Shown here: positions 17,622 to 26,204 of the stretch, piece after piece
Numbering within the stretch: position 1 is the first letter of the stretch
Layout of the letters: each line of letters starts with the position of its first letter
DNA from: Polyangium mundeleinium
GTDB lineage: Bacteria; Myxococcota_A; Polyangia; Polyangiales; Polyangiaceae
Direction of reading: 5' to 3'
Assembly: GCF_028369105.1 (NCBI RefSeq)
Contig: NZ_JAQNDO010000001.1
Location: forward strand, 4,308,501 to 4,372,500
DNA length: 64,000 nucleotides
Translations under genes and position numbers: made by a program
The notes under the pieces: model-generated
The model's database searches: none
What the model was told of the DNA's origin: nothing
Seen by the model: only the letters and a program-made list of their open reading frames with translations

Positions 17622-18941
17622 CTAAAAATTCCACAACCCCATTGCTGTCACTGCCGTCATGACGGCCGGCTGATCGGCGACGACTATCTGATTAACGACA
17701 ATTCGCGTCCTGCTCGACAATGCCAGGACATCAGCCGCTAGACGTACTGCAAAGGCCGAGGCTAGTGGAATCTCCGCTCCCGCCCGTCCCCCAATACCAG
17801 GCCGAAATAAGACCTTGGATGTCCCTTCGTAGGGATCCCGGGCGAAGTCAATCTTCATGATTCCAGCGTGGCCAACAGCGCATCCAAAGGCCCATCGCCA
17901 TCGTCCGCACATGCTTAAAATGCCGCCTGCCGTCATGGCTTGTATCGAGCCATCCTTGATTCCACTGGTCAGCCACGCGGTGCGCGCATCCAACTCGACC
18001 GATAAGAATGGACTCGGTCGCACGCCCGCAGATATCGCCATCCCAACGGCGGGAGCCCACGACGCCACCCCCAGCACCATGATCGGCCCCGCGCCGATCG
18101 AACCCCTCACGCCTGATTTCTTCCCATCGCTCCCCGGAGGGTCGTCATACCCATACGGATCCTCCTGCTTCGGCAGTGGCTTGCCGTCCACGACCGCCAC
18201 CGCGCCGGCAATGCCTAGACGTGGATCCCCAAGCGGCTCCATGCGCACCTCGGGGAGGCCGGGGGGCGCTGGGATCGCGGATGGCTCGGGGGAAGGCTTG
18301 GCCCTTGGGGTGGGCTCGATCGATGGATCCAAGGGAAGCGGCGTCAGGACGACAGCGACGTCCATGCTCCCGGCCCTGCACGCCGTGAAGATCGCGCGCC
18401 CGTCCCGATACCCCGTCAGGCTCGCCCGGATCTCGTGCTCGCCAGGCATGGCGAAAATGAAAAATCCCGTTCGATGCTTCGGATTGATCGATTCGCCGTC
18501 GAGCGTTGTCCGTTCCGGTATGTGCGAGATCGTGACGTCCAGCATGCAGACCACGGCGCGGGCCGCGTCGTACGCCGCTTTGAACTGCTCCCGCTCCGCG
18601 GGGCTCGCACGCCAATCACGGTTCACGGCATCATGCAGAAGATCGGCCCCCTTGGCCGGCCTCCCTGCCTTTACGAGCAGGACCCCTAGCCTGCCAGCGA
18701 TCAACGGATCCGGCCGGACCTTCAATGCTTCGGAGTAGGCGAGCACCGCGTCGGCAATCTGCCCCGAGGCCCGCGCGCGGTCGCCCCGCAGCACGTACTC
18801 TGCGAAGCGCGCTTCATCGGCAGCCGCCTGGATCGTCTCTGGATCCAGCTCGCCAGGCTCGGGCGCGTCGTCTGCTCGTGCAGGCGCGGCGAACCCGAGG
18901 AGCCCGAGGAGCCCGACGACCGAGAGACAGCCCATCCGCAT
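17622..18941 (-). CDS. Secreted TPR / PEGA-like / beta-barrel protein
   Basis: 439 residues with a signal peptide cleaved near ARADD. Residues about 40-130 form TPR-like helices (ARASGQIADAVLAYSEALKV, GVLLVKAGRPAKGADLL). A PEGA-like beta segment follows (VTISHIPERTTLDGESI, GEHEIRASLTGYRDG), then a Pro-rich linker, then about 170 residues of alternating strands typical of an outer-membrane barrel (SIGAGPIMVLGVASWAPAVG, FAVRLAADVLALSS). Its position between a membrane-tailed sigma factor and a lipoprotein is a recurring myxobacterial layout, suggesting an envelope sensing or assembly unit. Confidence 0.7.
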   Translation of the reverse strand: MRMGCLSVVGLLGLLGFAAPARADDAPEPGELDPETIQAAADEARFAEYVLRGDRARASGQIADAVLAYSEALKVRPDPLIAGRLGVLLVKAGRPAKGADLLHDAVNRDWRASPAEREQFKAAYDAARAVVCMLDVTISHIPERTTLDGESINPKHRTGFFIFAMPGEHEIRASLTGYRDGRAIFTACRAGSMDVAVVLTPLPLDPSIEPTPRAKPSPEPSAIPAPPGLPEVRMEPLGDPRLGIAGAVAVVDGKPLPKQEDPYGYDDPPGSDGKKSGVRGSIGAGPIMVLGVASWAPAVGMAISAGVRPSPFLSVELDARTAWLTSGIKDGSIQAMTAGGILSMCGRWRWAFGCAVGHAGIMKIDFARDPYEGTSKVLFRPGIGGRAGAEIPLASAFAVRLAADVLALSSRTRIVVNQIVVADQPAVMTAVTAMGLWNF

Positions 18942-18976
18942 GGCGCGAGTTTAGACAAACCGAGCAAGTGGGGCAA

Positions 18977-18999
18977 GGGGTTCGAGAAAGACGAACCCC
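18977..18999. terminator. Perfect 8-bp hairpin between sigma-factor and TPR genes
   Basis: GGGGTTCG at 18977-18984 pairs with CGAACCCC at 18992-18999 across a 7-nt loop, within the 85-bp spacer between the two same-strand genes. It may attenuate transcription downstream of the sigma gene. Confidence 0.45.
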
Positions 19000-19026
19000 G
19001 GCACAATAAACGCGCGGAATCCTCGA

Positions 19027-20040
19027 TTATCGCCCGTCTTTGGGGTCGTGGGTCCTTCCTCGGAGAACCTCGTCGACCGCCCGTTCCGCCTCGGGAGTCA
19101 AGGTAAACGACGTGGCGAGGGGCCGAGGAGCAGGACGGATGGGAGCCGCGTCCACGGCCGGAGCGGGAGTCGGCGCAGGGGGCTCGATCGAGGCGACGGG
19201 CTCTTGTACGTGGTCGAAGATGACCAGCACGTAGGGCGCGAGGTGAAGGTGGCGAACGCGCGACGCATCGTCCGACGGGAGCAACCACGCCGCAACGGCC
19301 GCCCCGCCGACGAGCAGGCCCACCAAGGGTGGCCATAGGGGCCCGAGCATGTCCGCCCATCGTCGAGACCGGCGACGTCCAGGAGGCGCGGACGACCCCT
19401 CGGACGATTCCTCGCCCGGCGCGCCCCGCCACCATTGGCGAGAAAAGAAGAGGAGCAGGAGAGGGAGGACGCCGCGCGCCCCGCGGTCGCGCGCGCAGAG
19501 CGCCGCGTAAAGGCGCATGCGCGCTTCGAAGAGGGCGTTTCGAGACGAGTTTACAGGAATGCCCAGCGTTTGAGCGATCGTCTCGTGCGGCTTCTCATCG
19601 ATCTCGTACCCGATGAAAACGGCGCGTTGCCGCGCGGTCAGTTTGGGAAGCTCGTCCTTCACGGCACGAAGGAACTCGGCGCGCTCGGCCGCATCTTCGG
19701 GCGAGACGTCGTTGGACGCGACATCCTCGGGCGACGCGCCTTCTCGTGATGCTTGGCGTCGAGCGCGACGCCCGTACTTAAGGGCCATTCGCTCCGTCAG
19801 GACGAACAGCCACGGTTGAAGGTCCGCATCATCGACGCTCACGCCCGCGCGGCATGTTGCCGCCTCCCAAAGCACATCTTGGGTGATGTCGTCGCGGTCG
19901 GCGAGGGAACTCACCCAGCGGCCCGTCCATCGAAAGATGACCGGACGGAGCGCCGCGAGGGCAGCCAGGCGAGAACGGGAGACGGAGGGGGTACGGACGT
20001 ATACGCGCGCGAGACTGGTCACACCCGTACATGTCTGCAA
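19027..20040 (-). CDS. ECF-type RNA polymerase sigma factor with C-terminal membrane segment
   Basis: 337 residues from a TTG at 20040; no clear ribosome binding site was found, so the start is uncertain. Region 2 spans about 20-92 (SLADRDDITQDVLWEA), region 4 about 134-183 (LTARQRAVFIGYEIDEKPHE, then IAQTLGIPVNSSRNALFEA). Residues about 232-254 (LGPLWPPLVGLLVGGAAVAA) form a transmembrane helix, and a Pro/Ala-rich tail follows. The membrane helix in the same chain suggests that the sigma factor is tethered or that the tail replaces a separate anti-sigma factor. The next two genes on the same strand are likely targets or partners. Confidence 0.85.
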   Translation of the reverse strand: MQTCTGVTSLARVYVRTPSVSRSRLAALAALRPVIFRWTGRWVSSLADRDDITQDVLWEAATCRAGVSVDDADLQPWLFVLTERMALKYGRRARRQASREGASPEDVASNDVSPEDAAERAEFLRAVKDELPKLTARQRAVFIGYEIDEKPHETIAQTLGIPVNSSRNALFEARMRLYAALCARDRGARGVLPLLLLFFSRQWWRGAPGEESSEGSSAPPGRRRSRRWADMLGPLWPPLVGLLVGGAAVAAWLLPSDDASRVRHLHLAPYVLVIFDHVQEPVASIEPPAPTPAPAVDAAPIRPAPRPLATSFTLTPEAERAVDEVLRGRTHDPKDGR

Positions 20041-20169
20041 GGAGGGCGAATGTACCGACGGGGCCGGTCGATTTTTCTGTGCCGATGCTTGTTTCCTACA
20101 AAGACCTGTTCATATGGTCATGTGTGATTTTGTGCGAACGTGTTTTTCGGGCACGGACCGTGCGGCATA

Positions 20170-20358
20170 TCACCCGCGCTGTATGATCGTGCCACACAGC
20201 GGACACCGGCGAGGGTCGGCGCTTCGACGGAGCAGGGCTTGCGGGTGGACGTCGAGAGCGCGGGCAACACGAACGACCAGCGCCCAACGGGTTCGCGTCC
20301 GCGGGTAGTGAAAGAGGAAGGCGCGTAGCTTGACCTCCGGGATTCCGAGTATTTCCAA
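20170..20358 (-). CDS. Small CxxC protein continuing the frame of the upstream RHH gene
   Basis: The frame is 62 residues from a TTG at 20358 and ends in CPLCGTIIQRG. Codon use is GC3-rich and the helical stretch WALVVRVARALDVHPQALL looks coding. The frame runs unbroken back to 20397, immediately after the TAG stop of the ribbon-helix-helix gene and in the same phase, with no ATG in between. It may therefore be the 3' part of a gene split by an amber codon, or a separate gene with a rare start. Confidence 0.4.
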   Translation of the reverse strand: MEILGIPEVKLRAFLFHYPRTRTRWALVVRVARALDVHPQALLRRSADPRRCPLCGTIIQRG

Positions 20359-20397
20359 CGCGAGAGATACCGACGCATGCGGTCCGCTTTCGTATCG

Positions 20398-20631
20398 CTA
20401 TGGGAGGAGGATTTCGCGCTCCGTACCGTCCGTGCCCCGGAGGATGAACCGGTCTCCACGCCCCAGAGCGGCGGTGACCAGGACGTGATAGACAGCAACC
20501 GCTCGCCTCACGACTTCGGTCATGCTTTCCGCCTCGCTCATCACACGGAGGGCGTCCATTCGGGTCCGCACCCGCTCGGGTAGCTCCAGATTGAGCCGTG
20601 AGGAAGGTTCGACCCTTGCGGGGCGAGGCAT
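20398..20631 (-). CDS. Ribbon-helix-helix DNA-binding protein
   Basis: 77 residues from the ATG at 20631. RLNLELPERVRTRMDALRVM followed by SEAESMTEVVRRAVAVYHVL matches the strand-helix-helix pattern of MetJ/Arc/CopG repressors, common in antitoxins and phage regulators. It begins 27 bp after the stop of the upstream unknown gene and ends in a TAG after which the same frame stays open for 76 more codons. A toxin partner is not evident. Confidence 0.7.
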   Translation of the reverse strand: MPRPARVEPSSRLNLELPERVRTRMDALRVMSEAESMTEVVRRAVAVYHVLVTAALGRGDRFILRGTDGTEREILLP

Positions 20632-20658
20632 CTTCGGGTCCCTCCATCCGCAGTGATA

Positions 20659-20988
20659 TCAGCGTTTCGAGGTGAATAGCTCGTAAGAGAAGCCTGCCTC
20701 GGCCGCGTCCCGTCGATGCACAGAGGCTTCCTCGGGGGTCGCCTCGTATCCCAGGAAGTATTTACGCCCTTTGGTGTCGCGGATCTCCGTTTCCCAAATG
20801 TAGATGAGCTCGTCGTGGCCGAAGGCCAGTTGACCCCACACCAATAGCCGCAGGATCACAGGCGAAGGCAACCGCGCCAGCTCTTTTCGACGCAACTCGA
20901 CGCCGTTGAAGAATCGCCGCCATCTCTTCCGAGGGACATCGGGCAGGTACATGCGGCCGTCGCTGCAATGCACGTAGCGGCATGTCAT
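20659..20988 (-). CDS. Unknown 109-residue protein in a small-regulator operon
   Basis: Starts at the ATG 20988. The sequence is basic and aromatic (YLPDVPRKRWRRFFNGVELR, then LARLPSPVILRLLVWGQLAF) and ends with a segment RDTKGRKYFLGYEATPEEAS that could pack as a strand-helix unit. No family is recognised. It lies 15 bp after the XRE-like gene and 27 bp before the RHH gene on the same strand, so it is probably cotranscribed with both. Confidence 0.6.
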   Translation of the reverse strand: MTCRYVHCSDGRMYLPDVPRKRWRRFFNGVELRRKELARLPSPVILRLLVWGQLAFGHDELIYIWETEIRDTKGRKYFLGYEATPEEASVHRRDAAEAGFSYELFTSKR

Positions 20989-21002
20989 GGTAGCGAATCT
21001 GC

Positions 21003-21350
21003 CTATCCGGTTCGAGGCTCGGGCAACGGGAGCGTCGCGCCGCCCACGAGGATCGCCGCAAGACCGACGCCGCTGCATTGGGCCACGCGAGCGGCGAAGT
21101 CGACGGACGGCTTGATCCTCCGGTCGCAGACGCCCCCGATGTAATTCGTCGGGAAGCCGAGCGCATCGGCCGCCTCTTCCTGCGTGTGCTGACGGAGATA
21201 GGCGTCCAGGTACGCGAGCGTCCGATCGCGCTGCTCGTCCGTCAGCACAGCGGGAACGCTCACCGGATCCCCTTCGTCGTCCGGGGTCGTCTGTTGCCCC
21301 ATACGCGGCGTCGGGACGCCCTCTTGATCGTCATCGGGCGCAGCATCCAT
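21003..21350 (-). CDS. XRE-like helix-turn-helix regulator
   Basis: 115 residues. TQEEAADALGFPTNYIGGVC followed by DRRIKPSVDFAARVAQCSG fits a lambda-repressor-type HTH with a degenerate turn. The N-terminal 45 residues are acidic and disordered. It is the first gene of the leftward XRE, unknown, RHH cluster and may regulate it. Confidence 0.6.
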   Translation of the reverse strand: MDAAPDDDQEGVPTPRMGQQTTPDDEGDPVSVPAVLTDEQRDRTLAYLDAYLRQHTQEEAADALGFPTNYIGGVCDRRIKPSVDFAARVAQCSGVGLAAILVGGATLPLPEPRTG

Positions 21351-21469
21351 GCTCCCTCCATCGGTCGTGTGATGTCATCGGCCCGAGGTGATTGCGTCGC
21401 ACTCGCTGCAAAGAGAGGTGACCCTATGCGGCGCAACCACCTCGGACCGGTGACAAAGCCCACCCGAAC

Positions 21470-21508
21470 CGAACGGTGGCGGCTTTTCGACAGGAGGACC
21501 ACCGTTCG
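21470..21508. terminator. Perfect 10-bp hairpin in a 402-bp intergenic region
   Basis: CGAACGGTGG (21470-21479) pairs with CCACCGTTCG (21499-21508). It lies between the phage-like gene ending at 21753 and the XRE gene starting at 21350, both leftward, so it could terminate the former. Nothing else convincing was seen in 21351-21752. Confidence 0.5.
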
Positions 21509-21752
21509 GCCGGGATGAGAGAGACGGCAGACGTCCCCTCCCGGCGAGCTTTCATGCGCGCGCGGTGAGCGGCGAGGTTTGCGGTCTCCACACGCTACAT
21601 GCTCGGTCGGGGGGTGGTTGTTAGCGCGGGCCGCGTCGATTTGTAGGGCAGTGTCCTACCTGAGAAATCAAGCCAATCGCGAACGTGAGGACGTACCTCT
21701 CCCGTTACGGCGCGCCGATGGCATGCCGTCGAATCGGTCGGGGCGCAGGATT

Positions 21753-22427
21753 TCACGAGGCGGGCGGGCCACGGGCCCTGGCTTGCGGGGTCGTGGTTCG
21801 CCGATCACGGCGCGCGGGGGGCTCGACCGTGGGGCGCGAATGGCCCGGCGCGGCGCTTGGCAGGGCGCTTAGCGGGGAGCTGGACGCGTCGAGCGGCGTC
21901 GGCTCGACCGTGGGGCGTGGAGGGGCCAGCGCGGCGCCTGGCGGGGGGCTGGACGCGTCGGGCGGCGTCGGCTCGACCGAGGGGCGCGGAGGGGCCGGCG
22001 CGGCGCTTGGCGGGGGGCTGGACGCGTCGGGCGGCATCGGCTCGACCGTGGAGCGCGGAGGGGCCGGCGCGGCGCTTGGCGGGGGGCTGGACGCGTCGGG
22101 CGGCATCGGCTCGACCGTGGAGCGCGGAGGGGCCGGCGTGGCGCTTGGCGGGGGGCTGGACGCGTCGGGCGGCGTCGGCTCGACCGTGGGCACCGGCGGA
22201 CCGTCGACGGGCCGCGCGTCGGGGACATGCGTCAACGAGATCCGCTTACCCGGATCACGTTTCAGGGCGTCGATTTGCTCGGGGGTAAGGGCATCATCCG
22301 GAAGGCGCGTTTCGCCAGCAGGCCAGGAAAGGCCGACACGAACGGTGCGACCGTCGCGGGTTTCTTCGCGGAAACCGCAGCGGTACACCTTGAAACCAGG
22401 GACGGGGGTGCAGGTGACGATCAGCAT
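21753..22427 (-). CDS. Mu-like phage FluMu N-terminal-domain-like protein with Pro-rich repeats
   Basis: 224 residues from the ATG at 22427. Residues 1-75 (CGFREETRDGRTVRVGLSWP, then ETRLPDDALTPEQIDALKRD) resemble the small Mu-like prophage proteins with the pattern GFRR..G..WPA...LPDD..T.EQ...L, known as HI1506/FluMu N-terminal proteins. The remainder is five 23-residue Pro/Ser/Ala repeats of the type STVEPMPPDASSPPPSAAP, expected to be disordered. It fits with the integrase as a phage remnant. The match is from memory and only moderate. Confidence 0.5.
   Translation of the reverse strand: MLIVTCTPVPGFKVYRCGFREETRDGRTVRVGLSWPAGETRLPDDALTPEQIDALKRDPGKRISLTHVPDARPVDGPPVPTVEPTPPDASSPPPSATPAPPRSTVEPMPPDASSPPPSAAPAPPRSTVEPMPPDASSPPPSAAPAPPRPSVEPTPPDASSPPPGAALAPPRPTVEPTPLDASSSPLSALPSAAPGHSRPTVEPPARRDRRTTTPQARARGPPAS
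21870..22215 (-). repeat. Five-copy 69-bp coding tandem repeat
   Basis: Units of 69 bp (23 codons) encode EPMPPDASSPPPSA-type peptides at the C-terminus of the FluMu-like protein. Two central units are nearly identical, pointing to recent slippage or unequal exchange. The unit ends echo the TCGACCGTGGAGCGCGGAGG flavour of the noncoding arrays that begin about 340 bp away. Confidence 0.75.
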
Positions 22428-23337
22428 AGGCCTCTTTGCGCGGACTGCTCCACCCATGGGCCGAAATGGGACGCCAATGGTCCGTTTGTGGCTGCATTGC
22501 GGCGGCCCGCGGTCTCTGCCGATGGCTGGCGAGCTCGAGGGCGCGAAAAGGATGAGGAAAAAAAATTCGGTCGAGCGCGGTCCCGCCGCGTCAGCCTCGG
22601 GGAAGATTTCGCCGCTCGTCGCCCTCCGCGCCGTCGAGCGCGAGCAGGCCTTCCACGTCGTGACCGTCGAGCGCGAGGCGCGAGGGGCCGCAGAAACACG
22701 CGGTCGAGCGCGGTCCCGCCGCGTCTGCCTGGGGGGAGATTTTTCCGCTCGCCGCCCCGCGCCGTCGAGCGCGAGCGGCCCTTCATGATCGCGACCGTCG
22801 AGCGCAAGGCGAGGGACCGCAGAAACACGCGGTCGAGCGCGGTCCAAGCCATCGAAAGCACGCGAAGATTTCGACCGGAGGGGGGCCGGCGGAAATGCCG
22901 CCCCGCCGCGTCCCGAGGTCTCCCCCACGTCCCACCGTCGAGCGTGTCGGGCGCGGCGAGCGCCGCGAGCTGGTGACCGTCGAGCGCGGCGAGCGTGCGA
23001 GTCGGAGCCTATCGCGAAACGGCCGAATGACCGCAGCATCCGGCATCATGCAGCGATGGACGCGTCCGCCTCGCGCGGTGCGAGGTCGACACGGTACACG
23101 CGACGAGCACGAGGTACGGGGTGAGATTGGAGCGGCATTTCAAGGGCGTAGCGTGCACAGGCGTCGAGCGCCGGACGGTGGAATCGTGGCCCCGACAGAC
23201 GGCCGGCGGAAACGTCTCCCTTCACGGGGAAGCCTATTTCACGGGTAAACGCGCGCCCTGTGTACCCTCGATCGAAGCGTGCTCGCCGCGCTCGACGTGC
23301 GTCCGGTACGTCAAACACACGCGCGGCGCATCCTTAG

Positions 23338-23379
23338 TTTCCGCCACTTCGACCCCCCCGCATGCGGGGGTGGCGGAAA
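23338..23379. other. Nested array hairpin, copy 1 (F form)
   Basis: The outer stem TTTCCGCCAC (23338-23347) pairs with GTGGCGGAAA (23370-23379), with one base shared by the inner element. The inner palindrome CCCCCGCATGCGGGGG lies at 23355-23370. It immediately precedes TTCGATGTCGAGCGCGGTC, the entry into the next repeat series. Confidence 0.75.
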
Positions 23380-24020
23380 TTCGATGTCGAGCGCGGTCCC
23401 GCCGCGTCTGCCTGGGGGGAGATTTTTCCGCTCGCCGCCCCGCGCCGTCGAGCGCGAGCGGCCCTTCATGATCGCGACCGTCGAGCGCAAGGCGAGGGAC
23501 CGCAGAAACACGCGGTCGAGCGCGGTCCAAGCCATCGAAAGCACGCGAAGATTTCGACCGGAGGGGGGCCGGCGGAAATGCCGCCCCGCCGCGTCCCGAG
23601 GTCTCCCCCACGTCCCACCGTCGAGCGTGTCGGGCGCGGCGAGCGCCGCGAGCTGGTGACCGTCGAGCGCGGCGAGCGTGCGAGTCGGAGCCTATCGCGA
23701 AACGGCCGAATGACCGCAGCATCCGGCATCATGCAGCGATGGACGCGTCCGCCTCGCGCGGTGCGAGGTCGACACGGTACACGCGACGAGCACGAGGTAC
23801 GGGGTGCGATTGGAGCGGCATTTCAAGGGCGTAGCGTGCACAGGCGTCGAGCGCCGGACGGTGGAATCGTGGCCCCGACAGACGGCCGGCGGAAACGTCT
23901 CCCTTCACGGGGAAGCCTATTTCACGGGTAAACGCGCGCCCTGTGTACCCTCGATCGAAGCGTGCTCGCCGCGCTCGACGTGCGTCCGGTACGTCAAACA
24001 CACGCGCGGCGCATCCTTAG

Positions 24021-24062
24021 TTTCCGCCACTTCGACCCCCCCGCATGCGGGGGTGGCGGAAA
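24021..24062. other. Nested array hairpin, copy 2 (F form)
   Basis: This is the second copy of the 23338 hairpin, 683 bp downstream, with the same outer stem TTTCCGCCAC/GTGGCGGAAA and inner CCCCCGCATGCGGGGG. It precedes the first classical A-type module run. Confidence 0.75.
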
Positions 24063-25272
24063 TTCGATGTCGAGCGCGGTCACGGCCGCGAGACCTCGGG
24101 GAAGATTTCGACGCTCGCCGCGCGCCGTCCGCCTCGATGCACGAGGCCGACGAGCACGAGGCCCACGTCGAGCCCGAGGCCGACGAGCTGGGGCCGGCGA
24201 GCACGAGGCGCACGTCGAGCGCCGCGCCCCTCGATGGCCCCGGGGTCGGTCGCGACGCACCCGCCCCCCACGTCGAGCCCGCGGATCTACGCGGTCGAGC
24301 GCGGTCACGGCCGCGAGACCTCGGGGAAGATTTCGACGCTCGCCGCTCGCCGCGCGCCGCCTCGATGCACGAGGCCAACGAGCACGAGGCCGGCGTCGAG
24401 CGCCGCGCCCCTCGATGGCCTCGGGGTCGGTCGCGACGCACCCGCCCCCCACGTCGGGCCCGCGGATCTACGCGGTCGAGCGCGGTCATGGCCGCGAGAC
24501 CTCGGGGAAGATTTCGACGCTCGCCGCGCCGTCCGCCTCGATGCCCGAGGCCGGCGAGCAGGGCGACGAGCACGAGGGGCACGTCGGCGCCGCGCCCCTC
24601 GATGGCCCCGGGGTCGGTCGCGACGCACCCGCCCCCCACGTCGAGCCCGCGGATCTACGCGGTCGAGCGCGGTCATGGCCGCGAGACCTCGGGGGAGATT
24701 TCGACGCTCGCCGTGCCCCTCGATGGCCCCGGGGTCGGTCGCGACGCACCCGCCCCCCACGTCGAGCCCGCGGATCTACGCGGTCGAGCGCGGTCACGGC
24801 CGCGAGGCCTCGGGGAAGATTTCGACGCTCGCCGCTCGCCGCGCGCCGCCTCGATGCACCCGCCCCCCACGTCGAGCCCGCGGATTTACGCGGTCGAGCG
24901 CGGTCACGGCCGCGAGGCCTCGGGGAAGATTTCGACGCTCGCCGCTCGCCGCGCGCCGCCTCGATGCACCCGCCCCCCACGTCGAGCCCGCGGATTTACG
25001 CGGTCGAGCGCGGTCATGGCCGCGAGACCTCGGGGGAGATTTCGCCGCTCGCCGCTCGCCGCTCGCCGCTCGCCTCGATGCACGAGGCCGACGAGCACGA
25101 GGCACACGTCGAGCCCGAGGCCGACGAGCTGGGGCCGGCGAGCACGAGGCCCACGTCGAGCCCGAGGCCGACGAGCTGGGGCCGGCGTCCTCGGGGGTAC
25201 GTCCCGACGCACCCGCCCGCGGTCGATGCACACGAGCGAGAGCGCGCGTGCGTGCGTGTGTCGCGACAAGCT

Positions 25273-25325
25273 TTTTGGCCGAATTATGGCCGCTCGACCC
25301 CCCCCGCATGCGGGGGTGGCCAAAA
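25273..25325. other. Nested array hairpin, copy 3 (E form, changed outer stem)
   Basis: The outer stem TTTTGGCC (25273-25280) pairs with GGCCAAAA (25318-25325); the inner CCCCGCATGCGGGG palindrome is kept. Compared with the F form, both arms of the outer stem have changed together. It sits at the 3' end of a module of about 165 bp (from 25177) that recurs at 26639. Confidence 0.75.
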
Positions 25326-25735
25326 TTCGACGTCGAGCGCGGTCAAGGGCTCGAAATCCCTGGGAAGAGTTTCCCGCCGTCAAACTATGGGTGGACAGAA
25401 TGCGACGTCTGGCGGGAGCGTCGAGCGCCGCGCCGCCTGGATGCACGAGGCCGACGCGCACGAGGCCCACGTCGAGCGCTGCGCCCCTCGATGCACGAGG
25501 CCCACGTCGAATGCCGCGCCGCCTCGATGCACGAGGCCGACGAGCACGAGGCCGGCGTCGAGCGCCGCGCCGCCTCGATGCGATGCCCGAGGGCTACGAG
25601 CACGAGATCGGCGCCCTTCTCGCCGGGATCGGTCGCGGCGCACCTGCCCCCATATCGGGTCCGTGCCCGGATTGTCGACCGCGCATGACCGCTCGGTCAA
25701 TCACACCAAGTGTATGAACTGTCCTGATGCTCTGC

Positions 25736-26068
25736 TCACCAAACTTCGATGAATACGCGGGAGACGTGCGAACTGAGAGACGTGGTGCACAGGTAGACCA
25801 ACATGCCGAGAGCGTGCGCACGCTGTTCCTCGGTCCACTCTTTGGCGTCCAGAAGAGTCGCTGAGACAGATCCGGCCGATTCCTCCTTGAAGGAATACTT
25901 GGGAGGGGCCGGCAGCGAATCCAGTCCCTTATGCTGGATGGTTGCTTGAAGAGGCGAACTGGACTCGAACTTCCACGTTGCACTGTTCTTGAGCAGCTCC
26001 GGTAGAGCCTTGAGAAAACCCTCGGCTCCCTTCCCTTGTTGTTTTGTGACGTGGATCGATATGAACAT
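25736..26068 (-). CDS. Unknown 110-residue protein, island 1 within arrays
   Basis: Starts at the ATG 26068. The sequence (MFISIHVTKQQGKGAEGFLK, then ALPELLKNSATWKFESSS) is less GC-biased than its surroundings and looks like a small globular alpha/beta protein. No family is recognised. A consensus-like sigma-70 promoter lies 49 bp upstream, and A-type arrays close off both sides of the island (25690 and 26205). Base composition unlike the flanks suggests separate acquisition. Confidence 0.65.
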   Translation of the reverse strand: MFISIHVTKQQGKGAEGFLKALPELLKNSATWKFESSSPLQATIQHKGLDSLPAPPKYSFKEESAGSVSATLLDAKEWTEEQRAHALGMLVYLCTTSLSSHVSRVFIEVW

Positions 26069-26116
26069 GCTTTCTGTGCTCCCGCTCGTAGTGATGGCGA
26101 GCCGCTTTAGGGCGGG

Positions 26117-26144
26117 ATAATATGTCGCCCACTTAATATGTCAA
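26117..26144 (-). promoter_or_regulatory. Consensus sigma-70 promoter of the island 1 gene
   Basis: On the minus strand, TTGACA (26144-26139) is followed after 16 bp by TATTAT (26122-26117). The ATG at 26068 is 49 bp downstream. The element lies in AT-rich DNA just outside the array. Confidence 0.65.
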
Positions 26145-26204
26145 CCCCACCAAGGCGCTACATCCTGGACACATCGATGGGGTATACGAAACACCAGCAT
26201 GCGG

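Larger units (their letters stand above)
22703..24068. repeat. 683-bp tandem duplication
   Basis: 22703-23385 and 23386-24068 are direct copies, offset by exactly 683 bp. By eye the only difference is A at 23124 versus C at 23807. Each copy ends in the nested hairpin described separately. The near identity indicates a very recent duplication or gene-conversion event. Confidence 0.85.
22560..25690. repeat. A-type modular GC-rich repeat array, block 1
   Basis: The block is assembled from recurring modules: a core GAGCGCGGTCACGGCCGCGA, then GACCTCGGGGAAGATTTCG, then CGCTCGCCGCTCGCCGCG, then 15-bp CGAGGCCGACGAGCA units, a CGACGAGCTGGGGCCGGCG unit, and CCCCTCGATGGCCTCGGGG followed by GTCGCGACGCACCCGCCCCC and GAGCCCGCGGATTTACGCGG. 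Modules vary in number and order, core-to-core distance is roughly 110-235 bp, and the joints are not multiples of three. The first part (22560-24068) is a variant with the core GTCGAGCGCGGTCC. No gene is supported here: forward frames stay open in all three phases and none keeps a constant peptide. Confidence 0.85.

Noticed and set aside
14265-22427. A complete prophage
   Set aside because: Only an integrase, an excisionase-like gene, small regulators and one Mu-like protein are visible; no terminase, capsid, portal or tail genes were found.
23804-25717. Glu/Ala/Asp/His-rich protein (HEADEHEAH) coded by the array
   Set aside because: The peptide alternates with two other frames after each joint; no frame is kept and no start signal is present.
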